Shown: positions 34,699 through 43,920 of the stretch, piece by piece
How positions within the stretch are numbered: position 1 is the first letter of the stretch
Layout of the letters: each line of letters starts with the position of its first letter
Assembly (NCBI RefSeq): GCF_001647715.1
Contig: NZ_CP015600.1
Coordinates: 682,001-746,000 of the forward strand
Length of the DNA stretch: 64,000 nt
Direction: 5' to 3'
Origin: Pseudomonas antarctica
Lineage (GTDB): Bacteria; Pseudomonadota; Gammaproteobacteria; Pseudomonadales; Pseudomonadaceae
The notes under the pieces: generated by a model
What the model was told of the DNA's origin: nothing
Database searches by the model: none
The model's input: only the letters and a program-made list of their open reading frames with translations
Made by a program: the position numbers and the translations under genes

Positions 34699-35709
34699 TC
34701 AGCGCTTGCGCATCAAGCCGATAAAAAACAGCCCGCCAATCGCCGCCGTCGCCACGCCAATGGGCAGGTCTTCGGGGGCGATCAGGGTGCGTGCCGCGAC
34801 GTCTACCCACACCAGGAACACACTGCCCAGCAGCACGCACACCGGCAGCAATCGCCGGTGCTCGGCCCCGACCAGACGCCGGGCGATGTGCGGCACCATC
34901 AGGCCGACAAAGCCGATGGAACCGCTGATGGACACCAGCACGCCCGTCATCAACGAGGCGACCAGGAACACTTTGAGCCGCACGTTGCGCGCATTCAGGC
35001 CCAGGGTCACGGCAGTCTGCTCGCCGGCCATCAGCGCATTCAAAGGGCGCGCCATGCCGAGCAAGAGCAGCAGCCCGAACAGCACGGTGGCGGCCGGAAT
35101 CGCCAGCAGTTCCCAACGCGCCAGACCCAGGCCGCCGAGCATCCAGAACATCACCGCCGAGGCTGCGCGGTGGTCGCCCATGAACAGCAGCAAGTTGGCT
35201 ACCGCCATCATCACGAACGATACCGCTACGCCGCACAGCAACAGGCGATCGCTCTCCAGGCGCCCATTGCGGCTGGCTACCGCCAACACCACCAGCATGC
35301 TCAGCAAGGCGCCGATAAATGCGGCGATGGGCAGGGTCAACAGGCCAATGACTTCGCCCACATGCAGCACCACGATCACTGCGCCGAGGGTGGCGCCGGA
35401 AGTCACGCCGAGCAGGTGGGGGTCGGCCAGCGGGTTACGCGTCACCGCCTGCAATACTGCGCCGATCAGCGCAAGCCCGGCGCCCACCAGCGCACCCAGC
35501 AACATGCGCGGTACGCGAATCAGCCAGACGATATGTTCCTGGCCTGCGCTCCAGTTCACCTCACCGACACCGAACGCCTTGTTCAGCAGAATCCGCCACA
35601 CCACGTCCACCGGCACCGACGCTGAGCCGAACCCCAGCGAGATCACGCAAGAGAGCAGCAACAAAGCGCCAAGGGCACTTAGCAACAGGACGTAGCGACG
35701 GTTGATCAT
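34699..35709 (-). CDS. FecCD-type ABC transporter permease (probable zinc/metallophore uptake)
   Basis: 336 residues with about ten helices of the FecCD/BtuC family: R-V-P-R-M-L-L-G-A-L-V-G-A-G-L-A, then N-P-L-A-D-P-H-L-L-G-V-T-S-G-A, and the coupling segment S-G-S-I-G-F-V-G-L-M-V-P-H-I-A-R-R. It moves a metal chelate across the inner membrane. Its ATG overlaps the stop of the binding-protein gene (ATGA). It corresponds by order and type to PA2914 of P. aeruginosa as I recall it, last gene of a zinc-starvation-induced operon. Confidence 0.88.
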   Translation of the reverse strand: MINRRYVLLLSALGALLLLSCVISLGFGSASVPVDVVWRILLNKAFGVGEVNWSAGQEHIVWLIRVPRMLLGALVGAGLALIGAVLQAVTRNPLADPHLLGVTSGATLGAVIVVLHVGEVIGLLTLPIAAFIGALLSMLVVLAVASRNGRLESDRLLLCGVAVSFVMMAVANLLLFMGDHRAASAVMFWMLGGLGLARWELLAIPAATVLFGLLLLLGMARPLNALMAGEQTAVTLGLNARNVRLKVFLVASLMTGVLVSISGSIGFVGLMVPHIARRLVGAEHRRLLPVCVLLGSVFLVWVDVAARTLIAPEDLPIGVATAAIGGLFFIGLMRKR

Positions 35710-36653
35710 TCGCCGTGAAACCCCTTGGCCAGTGTTTCAACGGCTAGCACGTTGTCGATACCCGGCGTGGCCTGCGCGTAAGGAATCACGATGAAACGTT
35801 GGTTCTTGATAGCGTCCACCGATTGCAGCGCCGGGTTGTTGAGCAGGAACTGTTCCTTCTGCTCGGCGGTGATTTCGCTGTAGTCGACAATCACGATCAC
35901 CTGCGGGTTGCGCTCTACTACGGTCTCCCAGTTGACGCGGGTCCAGCTGGCGTCAATGTCTTCGAGGATATTGCGCCCACCCGCAGCGGCGATCAGCGCA
36001 TGGGGCATGCCCAGGCGGCCGGAGGTCATGGCGCGGTCTTCGCCGCTGTCATAGAGAAACACCCGTGGTTTGCCTTCGGGCAGGTGCTTTTGCACCTCAG
36101 CGATTTGCGCTTGCATCTGTGCGATCAGGGCATTGGCGCGATCTTGCACGTCGAAAATCCTGCCCAGGTTGCGCAGGTCGTTATAGGTGTCTTCCAGGGT
36201 CGCGGCCGGGCGCTTCATCACGAAGGCGCACGATTCGGTCAGCTCGTAGACGTTGATGCCCAACGGTTGCAGGGTTTGCGGCGTGAGGTCGCCACCCACG
36301 CGCATGCCGTAGTCCCAGCCGGCGAAGAAGAAATCCACGTTGGCGTTGAGCAGGGTTTCCACCGATGGGTACTTGCTCGCCAGCTCTGGCAGGCCGTCGA
36401 GGGTCTCGGCCATTTCTGGTGTCACTGACTTCCAGCCGGTCACACCACTGTAGCCGGCCATGTGCGATTTGAGGCCCAGGGCGAGCATCATCTGGGTCAT
36501 GTTGATGTCGTGGCTGACCGCGTGTTTCGGCGCTTCCTGGAAGGTCACATCGCGGTTGCAGCTTTTGACCGTCACCGGGTAGCGGGTGGCGTCGGCGTAC
36601 GCTTGAGCAGTGCCGAGTAATAGAGCGAGAGACAGCAGGGAGCGCAGGATCAT
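35706..36653 (-). CDS. ABC transporter periplasmic binding protein (probable zinc/metallophore)
   Basis: 315 residues with a signal peptide (1-22, cleavage near A-Y-A-D-A) and no lipobox. It has the class III (BtuF/FepB-like) binding-protein fold: R-D-V-T-F-Q-E-A-P-K-H-A-V-S, the Y-P-S-V-E-T-L-L segment, and F-L-Y-D-S-G-E-D. The ligand is a metal chelate. The Zur-like palindrome ahead of the operon argues for zinc over iron. Overlaps of four bases with both neighbours show a tightly coupled operon. Confidence 0.85.
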   Translation of the reverse strand: MILRSLLSLALLLGTAQAYADATRYPVTVKSCNRDVTFQEAPKHAVSHDINMTQMMLALGLKSHMAGYSGVTGWKSVTPEMAETLDGLPELASKYPSVETLLNANVDFFFAGWDYGMRVGGDLTPQTLQPLGINVYELTESCAFVMKRPAATLEDTYNDLRNLGRIFDVQDRANALIAQMQAQIAEVQKHLPEGKPRVFLYDSGEDRAMTSGRLGMPHALIAAAGGRNILEDIDASWTRVNWETVVERNPQVIVIVDYSEITAEQKEQFLLNNPALQSVDAIKNQRFIVIPYAQATPGIDNVLAVETLAKGFHGE

Positions 36654-37438
36654 GGTTGGGTTATCCAGGTGATTCGAGGGTAGCCGGACAAGGGGTGAGT
36701 ATCGATCAGTGCTTCGACGCCAAACACGTCGCGCAGCAACTCGGCGGTGAGGACTTCGTGGGGCGTACCACTGGCGACGATGCGCCCATGGTTGATCACG
36801 TACAGGCGATCACAGAAGGCGGCGGCCAGGTTAAGGTCATGGATGCTGGCCAGTGTGCCGATGTTGAGCCGCTTGACCAGCCTCAGCAGCTCCAGTTGAT
36901 AGCGCGGGTCGAGGTGGTTGGTCGGCTCGTCGAGGATCAACAACTGAGGTTGCTGCGCCAATGCACGGGCCAGGATCACCCGCTGTTTTTCACCGCCGGA
37001 GAGAGTGGCAAAAGCATGCTCTTCAAAGTTCTGCATGCCGACCGAGGCCAGCGCTTGCCGGATCAATTCCAGGTCGTGCAGCGTATTGCTGTCGAACAAG
37101 CCTTTGTGAGGCGTGCGACCCATGGCGACGACTTCATCCACACGCAGACCGAAGGCGTCGGGGAACTCCTGCAACACGACAGCGATACGTTGCGCGCACC
37201 ACTTTGCACGTTGCTTCCACACCTGTTGGTGTTCGAGCAGCACGTCGCCGTGTTCCGGCTTGCTGAAGCGATAAGCACAGCGCAACAGGCTGGTCTTGCC
37301 GCTGCCATTGGGGCCGATCAGCCCGACGAACTCGCCCGCACCGACTTGCAAACTGGCGTCATGCAGTTGGAACCGGTGATTGCAGTGGTCGTGACCGGGT
37401 GGGGTCCAGGTCAGGCCAGCGAGGGTGAGTGAAGTCAT
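36650..37438 (-). CDS. ABC transporter ATPase (probable zinc/metallophore uptake)
   Basis: 262 residues from the ATG at 37438 (MTSLTLAGLTWTPPGHDH). I preferred it to two upstream Met codons because the length then matches FecE-type ATPases. Walker A G-P-N-G-S-G-K-T, Q-loop V-V-L-Q-E, signature L-S-G-G-E-K-Q-R, Walker B L-L-I-L-D-E-P-T-N-H-L-D. It partners the FecCD-type permease. It lies 138 bp downstream of the receptor gene with a REP pair in between. Confidence 0.88.
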   Translation of the reverse strand: MTSLTLAGLTWTPPGHDHCNHRFQLHDASLQVGAGEFVGLIGPNGSGKTSLLRCAYRFSKPEHGDVLLEHQQVWKQRAKWCAQRIAVVLQEFPDAFGLRVDEVVAMGRTPHKGLFDSNTLHDLELIRQALASVGMQNFEEHAFATLSGGEKQRVILARALAQQPQLLILDEPTNHLDPRYQLELLRLVKRLNIGTLASIHDLNLAAAFCDRLYVINHGRIVASGTPHEVLTAELLRDVFGVEALIDTHPLSGYPRITWITQP

Positions 37439-37467
37439 CAGTGTTCTCTTGTTCATCACAATTCAAA

Positions 37468-37556
37468 TGTGGGAGCTGGCTTGCCTGCGATAGCTGTCTG
37501 CCGGGCACTGATTGAGTGGCTGACCCACCGCTATCGCAGGCAAGCCAGCTCCCACA
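37468..37556. repeat. REP/REPIN palindrome pair between receptor and ATPase genes
   Basis: Tips TGTGGGAGCTGGCTTGCC and GGCAAGCCAGCTCCCACA. It occupies nearly all of the gap between the TonB receptor gene and the ABC genes, so it may set different message levels within one operon. Confidence 0.85.
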
Positions 37557-37576
37557 CTGGAGCGCGTGTTGTTCTG

Positions 37577-39685
37577 TTAAAAGGTGTAATCCGCCGTGAC
37601 GAAGAACGAACGCGGTTCCCCCAGGATCCACTGCTGGCCATCGTTGTATTGGCTGACGGCGTAGGTGCGGTCGAACAGGTTATTCAGTTGCAGGCCCAAC
37701 GTGGTGTTGCGCATGGCTTTCCACGATACCGTGGCGTCGACCACGGTGTAGCTCGGTACTTCGCGGGTGTTAGCGGTGTTGGCATATCGTGCGCTGACGT
37801 AACGCACACCGGCACCGGCGCGGATGTCGTCGCTCACGGCCTTGCTCAACCAAAGGTTGGCGGTACGGTTTGGCACGTCTACCGGTCGGTTGCCATCGCG
37901 GGACACCGGCTGTTGGTTGACGACTTCAGAGAAATCGTCGTACTGCGCCCGCACGAGGGCGGCATTGGCTTGCAGCTGCCAGGCGTTGGGCAGTTGCAGG
38001 TCCAGGCTGGCTTCCAGGCCGTTGGAAGATTGTTGGCCGACTTGTTCCTTGAGGTCGGTGCCGGGAATGCTCACCAACAGTTTCTTTTTTACGATGTGAT
38101 AGGCCGCCAGGGTCCACTCGCCACGCGAATCCCAGAACGCTTGCTTGAAGCCGATTTCGGCCTGCTTGGCGGTAGACAAGCCGAACTGCTGTTGGCTCGG
38201 GCTCAGGCTGATCAGGCTGCCGACGCCATCGGTGCTGGTGGCGTACTGGCCGTAAACCGAAGTGTCCGGGGTGATTGCGTAGACCAGGCCGGCTTTCCAG
38301 TTATTGCCGGTCAGGGTCTTGTTGGCGTCGTTGTTCTCTACTGTCAGATCATCGCTGTCGATGTGCAGGTAATCACGGCGCACGCCGGTGATCAGCGACA
38401 GTTTATCGGTCAGTTGCAGGCGGTTTTCAGCGAAGGCGGCGAGCTGTTTAGTCGTGCTGACGGACTGCGGGACAAACGCGCTGGCGCTTTCAAACGGCTG
38501 CGGCACCGGGTGGTTGATATCCACCGGTTGGCCTTGGTCCGTTGCATCGGTGAATGGTGCGTTGCTGGCCAGGCGGAAGCGAATACGGTTGTACTCGACA
38601 CCTGTCACTGTCCGGCTGTCGAGGCCGAACAGGCTGTGCGCGAAGGTAAAGGTCTGGCGGTCGCCGACCTGTTCCTGGTTGTGCTTGATGCCCAGGTAGT
38701 TCTGGCGCACCAAGCCGCCCGCCACAAAGTTATAGCTTTCGGCGTTCTGCCAGCGGCGCTGGTTTTTCAGGTACGACAGTTCGTTGGTGGCGGTGACGTT
38801 GTCGTTGATCTGCCACTCGCTGGTCAGGCGCGTCCATTGGTCGTTGTAGTGCAGTGTGTTGTTGCTGACGTTGTAGTTCTTGTCGCGCAGGCTTTTGTGT
38901 AACTGGCCGTTGATCAGCGGGGTGCCGTAGTCGTTCTGTGGGCTCTGGTCGCCATAGTCGTGGGCCAGGGTGAAGCTGAGGTTGTCGGCCGGCTGCCAGC
39001 GCAGGGCGCCGCTGACGAAGTCGCTGGCCGAGTCGCCACGGTCGATGAAACCGTGGCTGCGCAGGCGGTTGATGTTGAGGCGATAGCTCAGCGTGTCGGT
39101 CAGCGAGCCACCGCTGTCCAGGGCTTCCTGTTGGCGGTCATAGGAACCGTAGCCGAGGCGGATGTGGTTTTCGATTTCGCCTTCAAACGGCTTCTTCGAA
39201 ACGGTGTTGATCACCGCGCCCGTGGCGCCCTGGCCATACATTACCGAAGCCGGGCCGCGCAGAACGTCCACGCGCTCAACCGACCAGGTGTCCACCGGGA
39301 AGGTGGAAGTGCCCGCACCCTCGAACATGCGCTGGCCGTCGTACAGCTGCAGTACCGAACTTTGCCCGGTAAAACCGCGCGCCTGCAACGAGGTACCGCC
39401 GTCGCCCGGCGTGCCGGTGCGGCTGATGCCGGTGGCGCGGGAGATGGCGTCCTGCACGCTGGCGTCGCCGCGTTCGCGGATTTTTTCGCCGGTCTGGCTC
39501 TCGACACTGCCCGGCGTTTGCAAGGCCGTGAGGTTCAGGCGCGAGCCGGCGGTGGTCGGGGTATTCAAGTCGACGCGTTCATCATCCACGGCCAGCGCAG
39601 TCACGGGGCTGGCGGGCAGGGTCAGGGCCTGGGCGCTGTTATGCAAGGCAAGCAGGCACAGGCCGCACGCAAAGTACTTGTTCAT
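37577..39685 (-). CDS. TonB-dependent outer-membrane receptor (probable zinc/metallophore)
   Basis: 702 residues from the ATG at 39685 (MNKYFACGLCLLALHNSAQA, a signal peptide). The plug domain is seen in residues ~50-160 (V-E-R-V-D-V-L-R-G-P-A-S-V-M-Y-G-Q-G), followed by a 22-strand-type barrel ending in the aromatic F-F-V-T-A-D-Y-T-F. No N-terminal signalling extension is present, so it does not drive its own sigma factor. In P. aeruginosa the gene in this position (PA2911, with PA2912-2914) is, as I recall, induced by zinc limitation. A Zur-like palindrome overlaps the promoter region. Iron-siderophore uptake is the alternative. Confidence 0.85.
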   Translation of the reverse strand: MNKYFACGLCLLALHNSAQALTLPASPVTALAVDDERVDLNTPTTAGSRLNLTALQTPGSVESQTGEKIRERGDASVQDAISRATGISRTGTPGDGGTSLQARGFTGQSSVLQLYDGQRMFEGAGTSTFPVDTWSVERVDVLRGPASVMYGQGATGAVINTVSKKPFEGEIENHIRLGYGSYDRQQEALDSGGSLTDTLSYRLNINRLRSHGFIDRGDSASDFVSGALRWQPADNLSFTLAHDYGDQSPQNDYGTPLINGQLHKSLRDKNYNVSNNTLHYNDQWTRLTSEWQINDNVTATNELSYLKNQRRWQNAESYNFVAGGLVRQNYLGIKHNQEQVGDRQTFTFAHSLFGLDSRTVTGVEYNRIRFRLASNAPFTDATDQGQPVDINHPVPQPFESASAFVPQSVSTTKQLAAFAENRLQLTDKLSLITGVRRDYLHIDSDDLTVENNDANKTLTGNNWKAGLVYAITPDTSVYGQYATSTDGVGSLISLSPSQQQFGLSTAKQAEIGFKQAFWDSRGEWTLAAYHIVKKKLLVSIPGTDLKEQVGQQSSNGLEASLDLQLPNAWQLQANAALVRAQYDDFSEVVNQQPVSRDGNRPVDVPNRTANLWLSKAVSDDIRAGAGVRYVSARYANTANTREVPSYTVVDATVSWKAMRNTTLGLQLNNLFDRTYAVSQYNDGQQWILGEPRSFFVTADYTF

Positions 39686-39750
39686 CGGTCGATCAATCGC
39701 TTCTTGAAGAGGTGCTCGCCGCAGGGCGCGGCGAGCAACGATAACGCAGA

Positions 39751-39771
39751 AAGTGTTATAAGTTAACACTT
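39751..39771. promoter_or_regulatory. Zur-like palindrome ahead of the receptor operon
   Basis: AAGTGTTA (39751-39758) and TAACACTT (39764-39771) are perfect 8-bp inverted arms around five bases. The core TGTTATA...TAACA agrees with the gammaproteobacterial Zur consensus (TGTTATAnTATAACA) at 12 of 14 fixed positions. It fits a Fur box much less well. It lies 66 bp before the receptor start codon. Confidence 0.6.
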
Positions 39772-39836
39772 ATCGGCTGCGGGACAAAAGTCGCGCAAGG
39801 CTACAGAAGGGCTCTGTCCTAGGCATCTCGCCTGCT

Positions 39837-41219
39837 TCATGCCGAACCTGAGGCGGATTCATGTGGTTTGAAAAAGCGCGCCAATACCAGGCGATCCAAA
39901 GCCCATACCACGATCAACGAGGCGCCCACCAACGGGAAGATGATCGCCAGCGCGAGCATGATTACCATCGCGGTTTTCCACTTCGGCAAGTCATGGCGCA
40001 ACGGCGGAACACCCAGCGCGCCCTGTGGCCGGCGCTTCCACCAGATCACTACGCCACTGACCGCACTGAGCAAAATCATCAGGCAAATCAGCAGCACGAT
40101 CAGCTGGTTCACCCAGCCGAACATCTTGCCTTCGTGCAGCATCACGCCCGTCTCGGTGGCGCGGGCAACCGTGTTGTAATGTTCCCAACGCACATCGGCC
40201 AGCACCTTGCCGGTGTACTGGTCCACGTGCAGGGTGGCGTCGTTGCGCGGGTCGTTGGCAAATACCGCGACCGTGAATACGCCGTCGGCAGTGGTCGGGA
40301 ACGTGATGCTGTAGCCGGGCTCGACCTTGCGTGCGGTGGCCAGGTCGACCACTTGTTGCAGGCGCAAAGTAGGGGCGGCCGGCGCGTTACTCATGGCGCC
40401 GTGCTTCATGTGTTCGGCGTGGTCGCCGGACATCGGCATCGGCGTATTTTCCATGGCCCAGGGCACGGTTTGTTGGCTGGCGGTATTGAGGATGCGTGCC
40501 TGCTGGTCGGACTGCGGCACGTTGTTCCACATCGCCGCCGGGAAGGTGTTCCACAGGTCGGCGTATTGCTTGCCCCAGAAGCCGGTCCAAGTCATGCCGC
40601 TGAGCAGCATCACCAGCAAAAACGCCGCGCCCCAGAAGCCTGCAACCGCATGCATGTCGCGCCAGAACACACGGCCGCGACGGCTGAACCGTGGCCACAA
40701 CACACCGGCCGACGACGTGCCGCGAGGCCACCACAGGTACACGCCGGACACCACCAGCATCACGCCCCAACCGGCGGCGAGCTCCACCAGGCGATCACCC
40801 ACGGTGCCGATCATCAGCTCACCGTGCAGTGCCCGGGCGATGGCTTGCAGGTTGTTTTTTGCATCTTGTTCGCCGAGTACGGTGCCGCGATACGGGTCAA
40901 CAAACACCGTCACTTCGCGCCCGCCCTCATGCATCACAAATTGCGCGCTGCTGGTGGCGTCGGCAGGCGGCAGGTACTTGCTGATTTTGCCTTGGGGGAA
41001 GGCTGCCTGTGCCCGTTGCAATTGTTCGTCGGCACTCAAGGCGTGCTCGGCGCTTTGCACCTTGAGCAGGTCGCCATACATCAATGGGTCGAGCTGGGGT
41101 TTGAACAGGTAGATGATGCCGGTCAGGGCCAGCAGCACCATGAAAGGGGCGACGAAGAGCCCGGCGTAGAAGTGCCAGCGCCAGGCGAGGTTGTAGAAGG
41201 AAATCTTTTGAGTGGTCAT
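39837..41219 (-). CDS. PepSY-associated membrane protein of the copper cluster
   Basis: 460 residues from the ATG at 41219, with GGAG nine bases upstream. PepSY_TM architecture: a first helix W-R-W-H-F-Y-A-G-L-F-V-A-P-F, a periplasmic PepSY region, helices near 150-170 and 200-220, a second PepSY region, and C-terminal helices near 375-400 and 420-445. Between them is a Met/His-rich stretch (M-P-M-S-G-D-H-A-E-H-M-K-H-G-A-M) that looks like a copper site. Such proteins accompany TonB receptors and may reduce or release the metal at the inner membrane. It follows the OprC-type receptor in the same direction. Confidence 0.82.
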   Translation of the reverse strand: MTTQKISFYNLAWRWHFYAGLFVAPFMVLLALTGIIYLFKPQLDPLMYGDLLKVQSAEHALSADEQLQRAQAAFPQGKISKYLPPADATSSAQFVMHEGGREVTVFVDPYRGTVLGEQDAKNNLQAIARALHGELMIGTVGDRLVELAAGWGVMLVVSGVYLWWPRGTSSAGVLWPRFSRRGRVFWRDMHAVAGFWGAAFLLVMLLSGMTWTGFWGKQYADLWNTFPAAMWNNVPQSDQQARILNTASQQTVPWAMENTPMPMSGDHAEHMKHGAMSNAPAAPTLRLQQVVDLATARKVEPGYSITFPTTADGVFTVAVFANDPRNDATLHVDQYTGKVLADVRWEHYNTVARATETGVMLHEGKMFGWVNQLIVLLICLMILLSAVSGVVIWWKRRPQGALGVPPLRHDLPKWKTAMVIMLALAIIFPLVGASLIVVWALDRLVLARFFKPHESASGSA

Positions 41220-41268
41220 CAGGGTGCTCCGCAAGGCATTATTTTTTTTGGGTCAGTTATGCCGCCAT

Positions 41269-41336
41269 CGGGAGCAAGCCCCCTCCCACATTTTGATTTG
41301 TGAATACATTCAAATGTGGGAGGGGGCTTGCTCCCG
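41269..41336. repeat. Compact REP palindrome with near-perfect 23-bp arms
   Basis: The arms begin CGGGAGCAAGCCCCCTCCCA at 41269 and their complement ends at 41336, around an AT-rich loop. This is the GGGGGCTTGC sub-type, differing from the GCTGGCTTGC copies. It lies between the receptor and PepSY genes. Confidence 0.85.
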
Positions 41337-41342
41337 TTGCTG

Positions 41343-43403
41343 TTAGAAACTCATATCGACTTTGGTCCAGAGCGTGCGTCCCGGCTCCTTGATGGCTTGC
41401 GGGTCGTTGGCCGGGTAGCCGAACCCGGCATTGCCGGCCAGGTTCAGGTGCTCGGCGTAAGCTTTGCCGAAAAGGTTGTCGACGCCGGTGCTGACCTTGA
41501 AGTTTTTATTGATGCGGTACGCGGCGTTCAGCGAGAACACGCCAAAGCCGGCGCTTTTATCGAAGTCCTTGCCGACCACGTTGCCTTTGTTCTGGTCGAT
41601 GCGGTTTTGCGCCGCGACCACTCGCCACAAGGCGCCGGCGCTCCAGTCATCCTGGCTGTAAGTCAGGCCGAAACGTGCATCCAACGGCGGCATCTGTGGC
41701 AGTGCCTTGCCGTCACTGCTGTTTTTGCCCCAGGCATAGGCGAGCGTGGCGTCGGCCTTCCAGTGACGGGTCAACTTGTAGGCCGTACCGAGTTCGCCGC
41801 CCATGATCCGCGCGTCGACATTGCGAGCCTGGGAGGTGGTGCCCATCATTCCGGGCTTGTAGTCGAACAGGATGAAATCGCGCACCTGGCCGACATAACC
41901 CGAGGCCCAGGCTTCGAGGTCGGCGGTTTTGTATTGGGCGCCAAAGTCGAGCTGGGTGGTCTTCTCTGGCTTCACGCCGTCGAAGGCATTCACCGAACCC
42001 ACCGCGCCGGTGTTGGGGGAAAACAGCTCCCAGTAATCCGGGAAACGTTCCGAGTGGCCCAGGCCGGCGTAGACGGTGGTGGGCGTGTCGGCCAGGTCGT
42101 GTTCATAACGCACGAAGCCCGATGGCAAGGTGTCGGCGCGTGTGTCGTCGGCGGTCGGGTTGGGCCGGGCCATCGTTCCCGAGCCGGTGGTTTGCCGGAA
42201 GTCCTTGGCCGAGGCGCGGTCCAGGCGCGCGCCGGTGATCAGGCGGTCGCGGTCCGCGGCGTACCAGGTCAGTTCGCCAAACACACCGTAGTTATGGAAA
42301 TTGGCGTCCTTGTTACGCGGCACATCCTTATAGGTATCGATGCCCATGCCCATGCGTTTGCGGTGTTCGTCTGTCTGCGCATCCAGGCCGCCGATCAGTT
42401 GCACATCGGCCCAGCGCCAGGTTGCCTTGATCCGCGCACCCAAGGTGCGCCGGTCGACGTTGGAGGCCATGGGGCCAGCCATCATCCCGGTGCCCGACGG
42501 TGTGCGCAGGCTGTAGTTGTCCATCACGTGGTCGGCGTAGTTGTAGTAAACCTGGGCTTCGACCTTATCCAGCACCTCACCGATGTTGGACTTCTCGAAG
42601 CGCAGCCCCAGGCTTTCCCGCAGGAACTGCGAACCGTCCATGCCGCGCGCGGCGTAGCGTGCTTCGCCATCGCCACGCCCGGCGGTGAGTTCCAGCAGGG
42701 TGTCGGCGTCAGGGGTGAAACCGACGGCGACGTCGCCGTTCCACTTGTCGTAGCGCGAGGCGACGCTGTGGTTATTGCCGTCTTTGTAATCGTCGGCGTG
42801 CGCCTGGTTACCGATCACTCGCACGTAACCCAATGGGCCACCGGCGGCGGCATCGATGACTTTATCGAAGCGCCCGTTGGAACCGGCCAGCACACTGGCG
42901 TTGACCCGCGTGCCCAACTCGCCGAACTGCTCCGGCTCGCGCTCGAACAGGATGGTGCCGGCCGACGCGCCCGGGCCCCAAAGCACGGTTTGCGGGCCTT
43001 TGATCACGGTGAGCTTGTCGTAGGTTTCCGGCGAGATATACGAGGTGGGCGCATCCATTCGGCCCGGGCAGGCGCCGAGCATCACGCCGCCGTTGGTGAG
43101 GATATTCAGGCGCGAGCCGAACATGCCGCGCAGCACCGGGTCGCCGTTAGTACCGCCGTTGCGCACCAGGGCGAAGCCCGGGATGGTCTTGAGGTAGTCG
43201 CCGCCATCACTGGCCGGCACCGGTTGGCGTGGGTCTTTCGGGTTGGTGATAACGGTCAGCGGCGATCTGGGAGCGATCGCCGTGATGACGGTGGGGCTTA
43301 GTTCGTGATCTTCAGCCTGTGCATGTGGCACCAACAGTGTGCCAAGCAGAACAGCAAAAACAGGGGTGCATCCCAAACGGGTGTCAGCAGAAAACCTGGA
43401 CAT
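41343..43403 (-). CDS. oprC: TonB-dependent copper receptor OprC
   Basis: 686 residues from the ATG at 43403 (GGA seven bases upstream; an earlier ATG at 43415 lacks a site). Signal peptide, plug domain (I-K-G-P-Q-T-V-L-W-G-P-G-A-S-A-G) and a barrel ending T-L-W-T-K-V-D-M-S-F. Two features specific to OprC are present: C-P-G-R-M (CxxxM) in the plug and H-V-M (HxM) in the barrel, the pair that binds copper in P. aeruginosa OprC. The neighbouring PCuAC chaperone, DUF2946 and Met/His-rich PepSY proteins agree with copper uptake. Confidence 0.92.
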   Translation of the reverse strand: MSRFSADTRLGCTPVFAVLLGTLLVPHAQAEDHELSPTVITAIAPRSPLTVITNPKDPRQPVPASDGGDYLKTIPGFALVRNGGTNGDPVLRGMFGSRLNILTNGGVMLGACPGRMDAPTSYISPETYDKLTVIKGPQTVLWGPGASAGTILFEREPEQFGELGTRVNASVLAGSNGRFDKVIDAAAGGPLGYVRVIGNQAHADDYKDGNNHSVASRYDKWNGDVAVGFTPDADTLLELTAGRGDGEARYAARGMDGSQFLRESLGLRFEKSNIGEVLDKVEAQVYYNYADHVMDNYSLRTPSGTGMMAGPMASNVDRRTLGARIKATWRWADVQLIGGLDAQTDEHRKRMGMGIDTYKDVPRNKDANFHNYGVFGELTWYAADRDRLITGARLDRASAKDFRQTTGSGTMARPNPTADDTRADTLPSGFVRYEHDLADTPTTVYAGLGHSERFPDYWELFSPNTGAVGSVNAFDGVKPEKTTQLDFGAQYKTADLEAWASGYVGQVRDFILFDYKPGMMGTTSQARNVDARIMGGELGTAYKLTRHWKADATLAYAWGKNSSDGKALPQMPPLDARFGLTYSQDDWSAGALWRVVAAQNRIDQNKGNVVGKDFDKSAGFGVFSLNAAYRINKNFKVSTGVDNLFGKAYAEHLNLAGNAGFGYPANDPQAIKEPGRTLWTKVDMSF

Positions 43404-43496
43404 GAAAAATTCCATCAATCATTCGTAAACAACACGGCCAGCAGCCTGCGGCTGTCTGTCTAAAGTCGGCCGGGGTGAAGTAACGCGATGAGGTGT

Positions 43497-43910
43497 TTAC
43501 GAGGCGATGGGCGGGGCGCGGCTGCGGGCGCCGGGGAAGATGCTCTGCCGGGCATGGCCCAGGCGCGGGGCGGGAGTGAGGGCGGTAGCCGACGGCGGGG
43601 TGCCGAGGGTGACATAGGACACACTGCCGGGCAGGGCCGGGCAACTGAACAGCAGGCTGCAATAGCCGCACTTTTCCCAGAGGACGTGGTGTTCGTCCGG
43701 CGCTTTGCTTGGCTTGGGTTCGCCATGGCAGCCGGGCATGTCCATGGACATGCTCATCGACATACCGGCGTGATGATCCATCGGCATCGCTTGGGAAATC
43801 AGCGGACCGATAAAGATCATCAGCATGGCGAACAGGCTGATCCAACTGCCGCGCATCAGGCTCATGGGCCTGCGGCGCTGCGGGGATAACCTGGCGCGTG
43901 GGGCGCCCAT
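43497..43910 (-). CDS. DUF2946 protein, second copy
   Basis: 137 residues from the ATG at 43910; an alternative ATG at 43865 would give 122. One hydrophobic segment (W-I-S-L-F-A-M-L-M-I-F-I-G-P-L) is followed by a His/Met-rich stretch (M-D-H-H-A-G-M-S-M-S-M-S-M-D-M) and the W-E-K-C-G-Y-C-S-L-L motif typical of DUF2946. The function is unknown, but the metal-binding residues and position between a PCuAC chaperone and OprC indicate a role in copper handling at the inner membrane or periplasm. Confidence 0.8.
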   Translation of the reverse strand: MGAPRARLSPQRRRPMSLMRGSWISLFAMLMIFIGPLISQAMPMDHHAGMSMSMSMDMPGCHGEPKPSKAPDEHHVLWEKCGYCSLLFSCPALPGSVSYVTLGTPPSATALTPAPRLGHARQSIFPGARSRAPPIAS

Positions 43911-43920
43911 CGAGGTTCGC

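Noticed and set aside
39751..39771. Fur box ahead of the TonB receptor
   Set aside because: The arms do not contain the GATAAT units of Fur sites and fit the Zur consensus much better.
41316..43301. 661-codon open frame on the plus strand across oprC
   Set aside because: It is antisense to a receptor with clear signal peptide, plug and copper ligands; its composition is that of a codon shadow.
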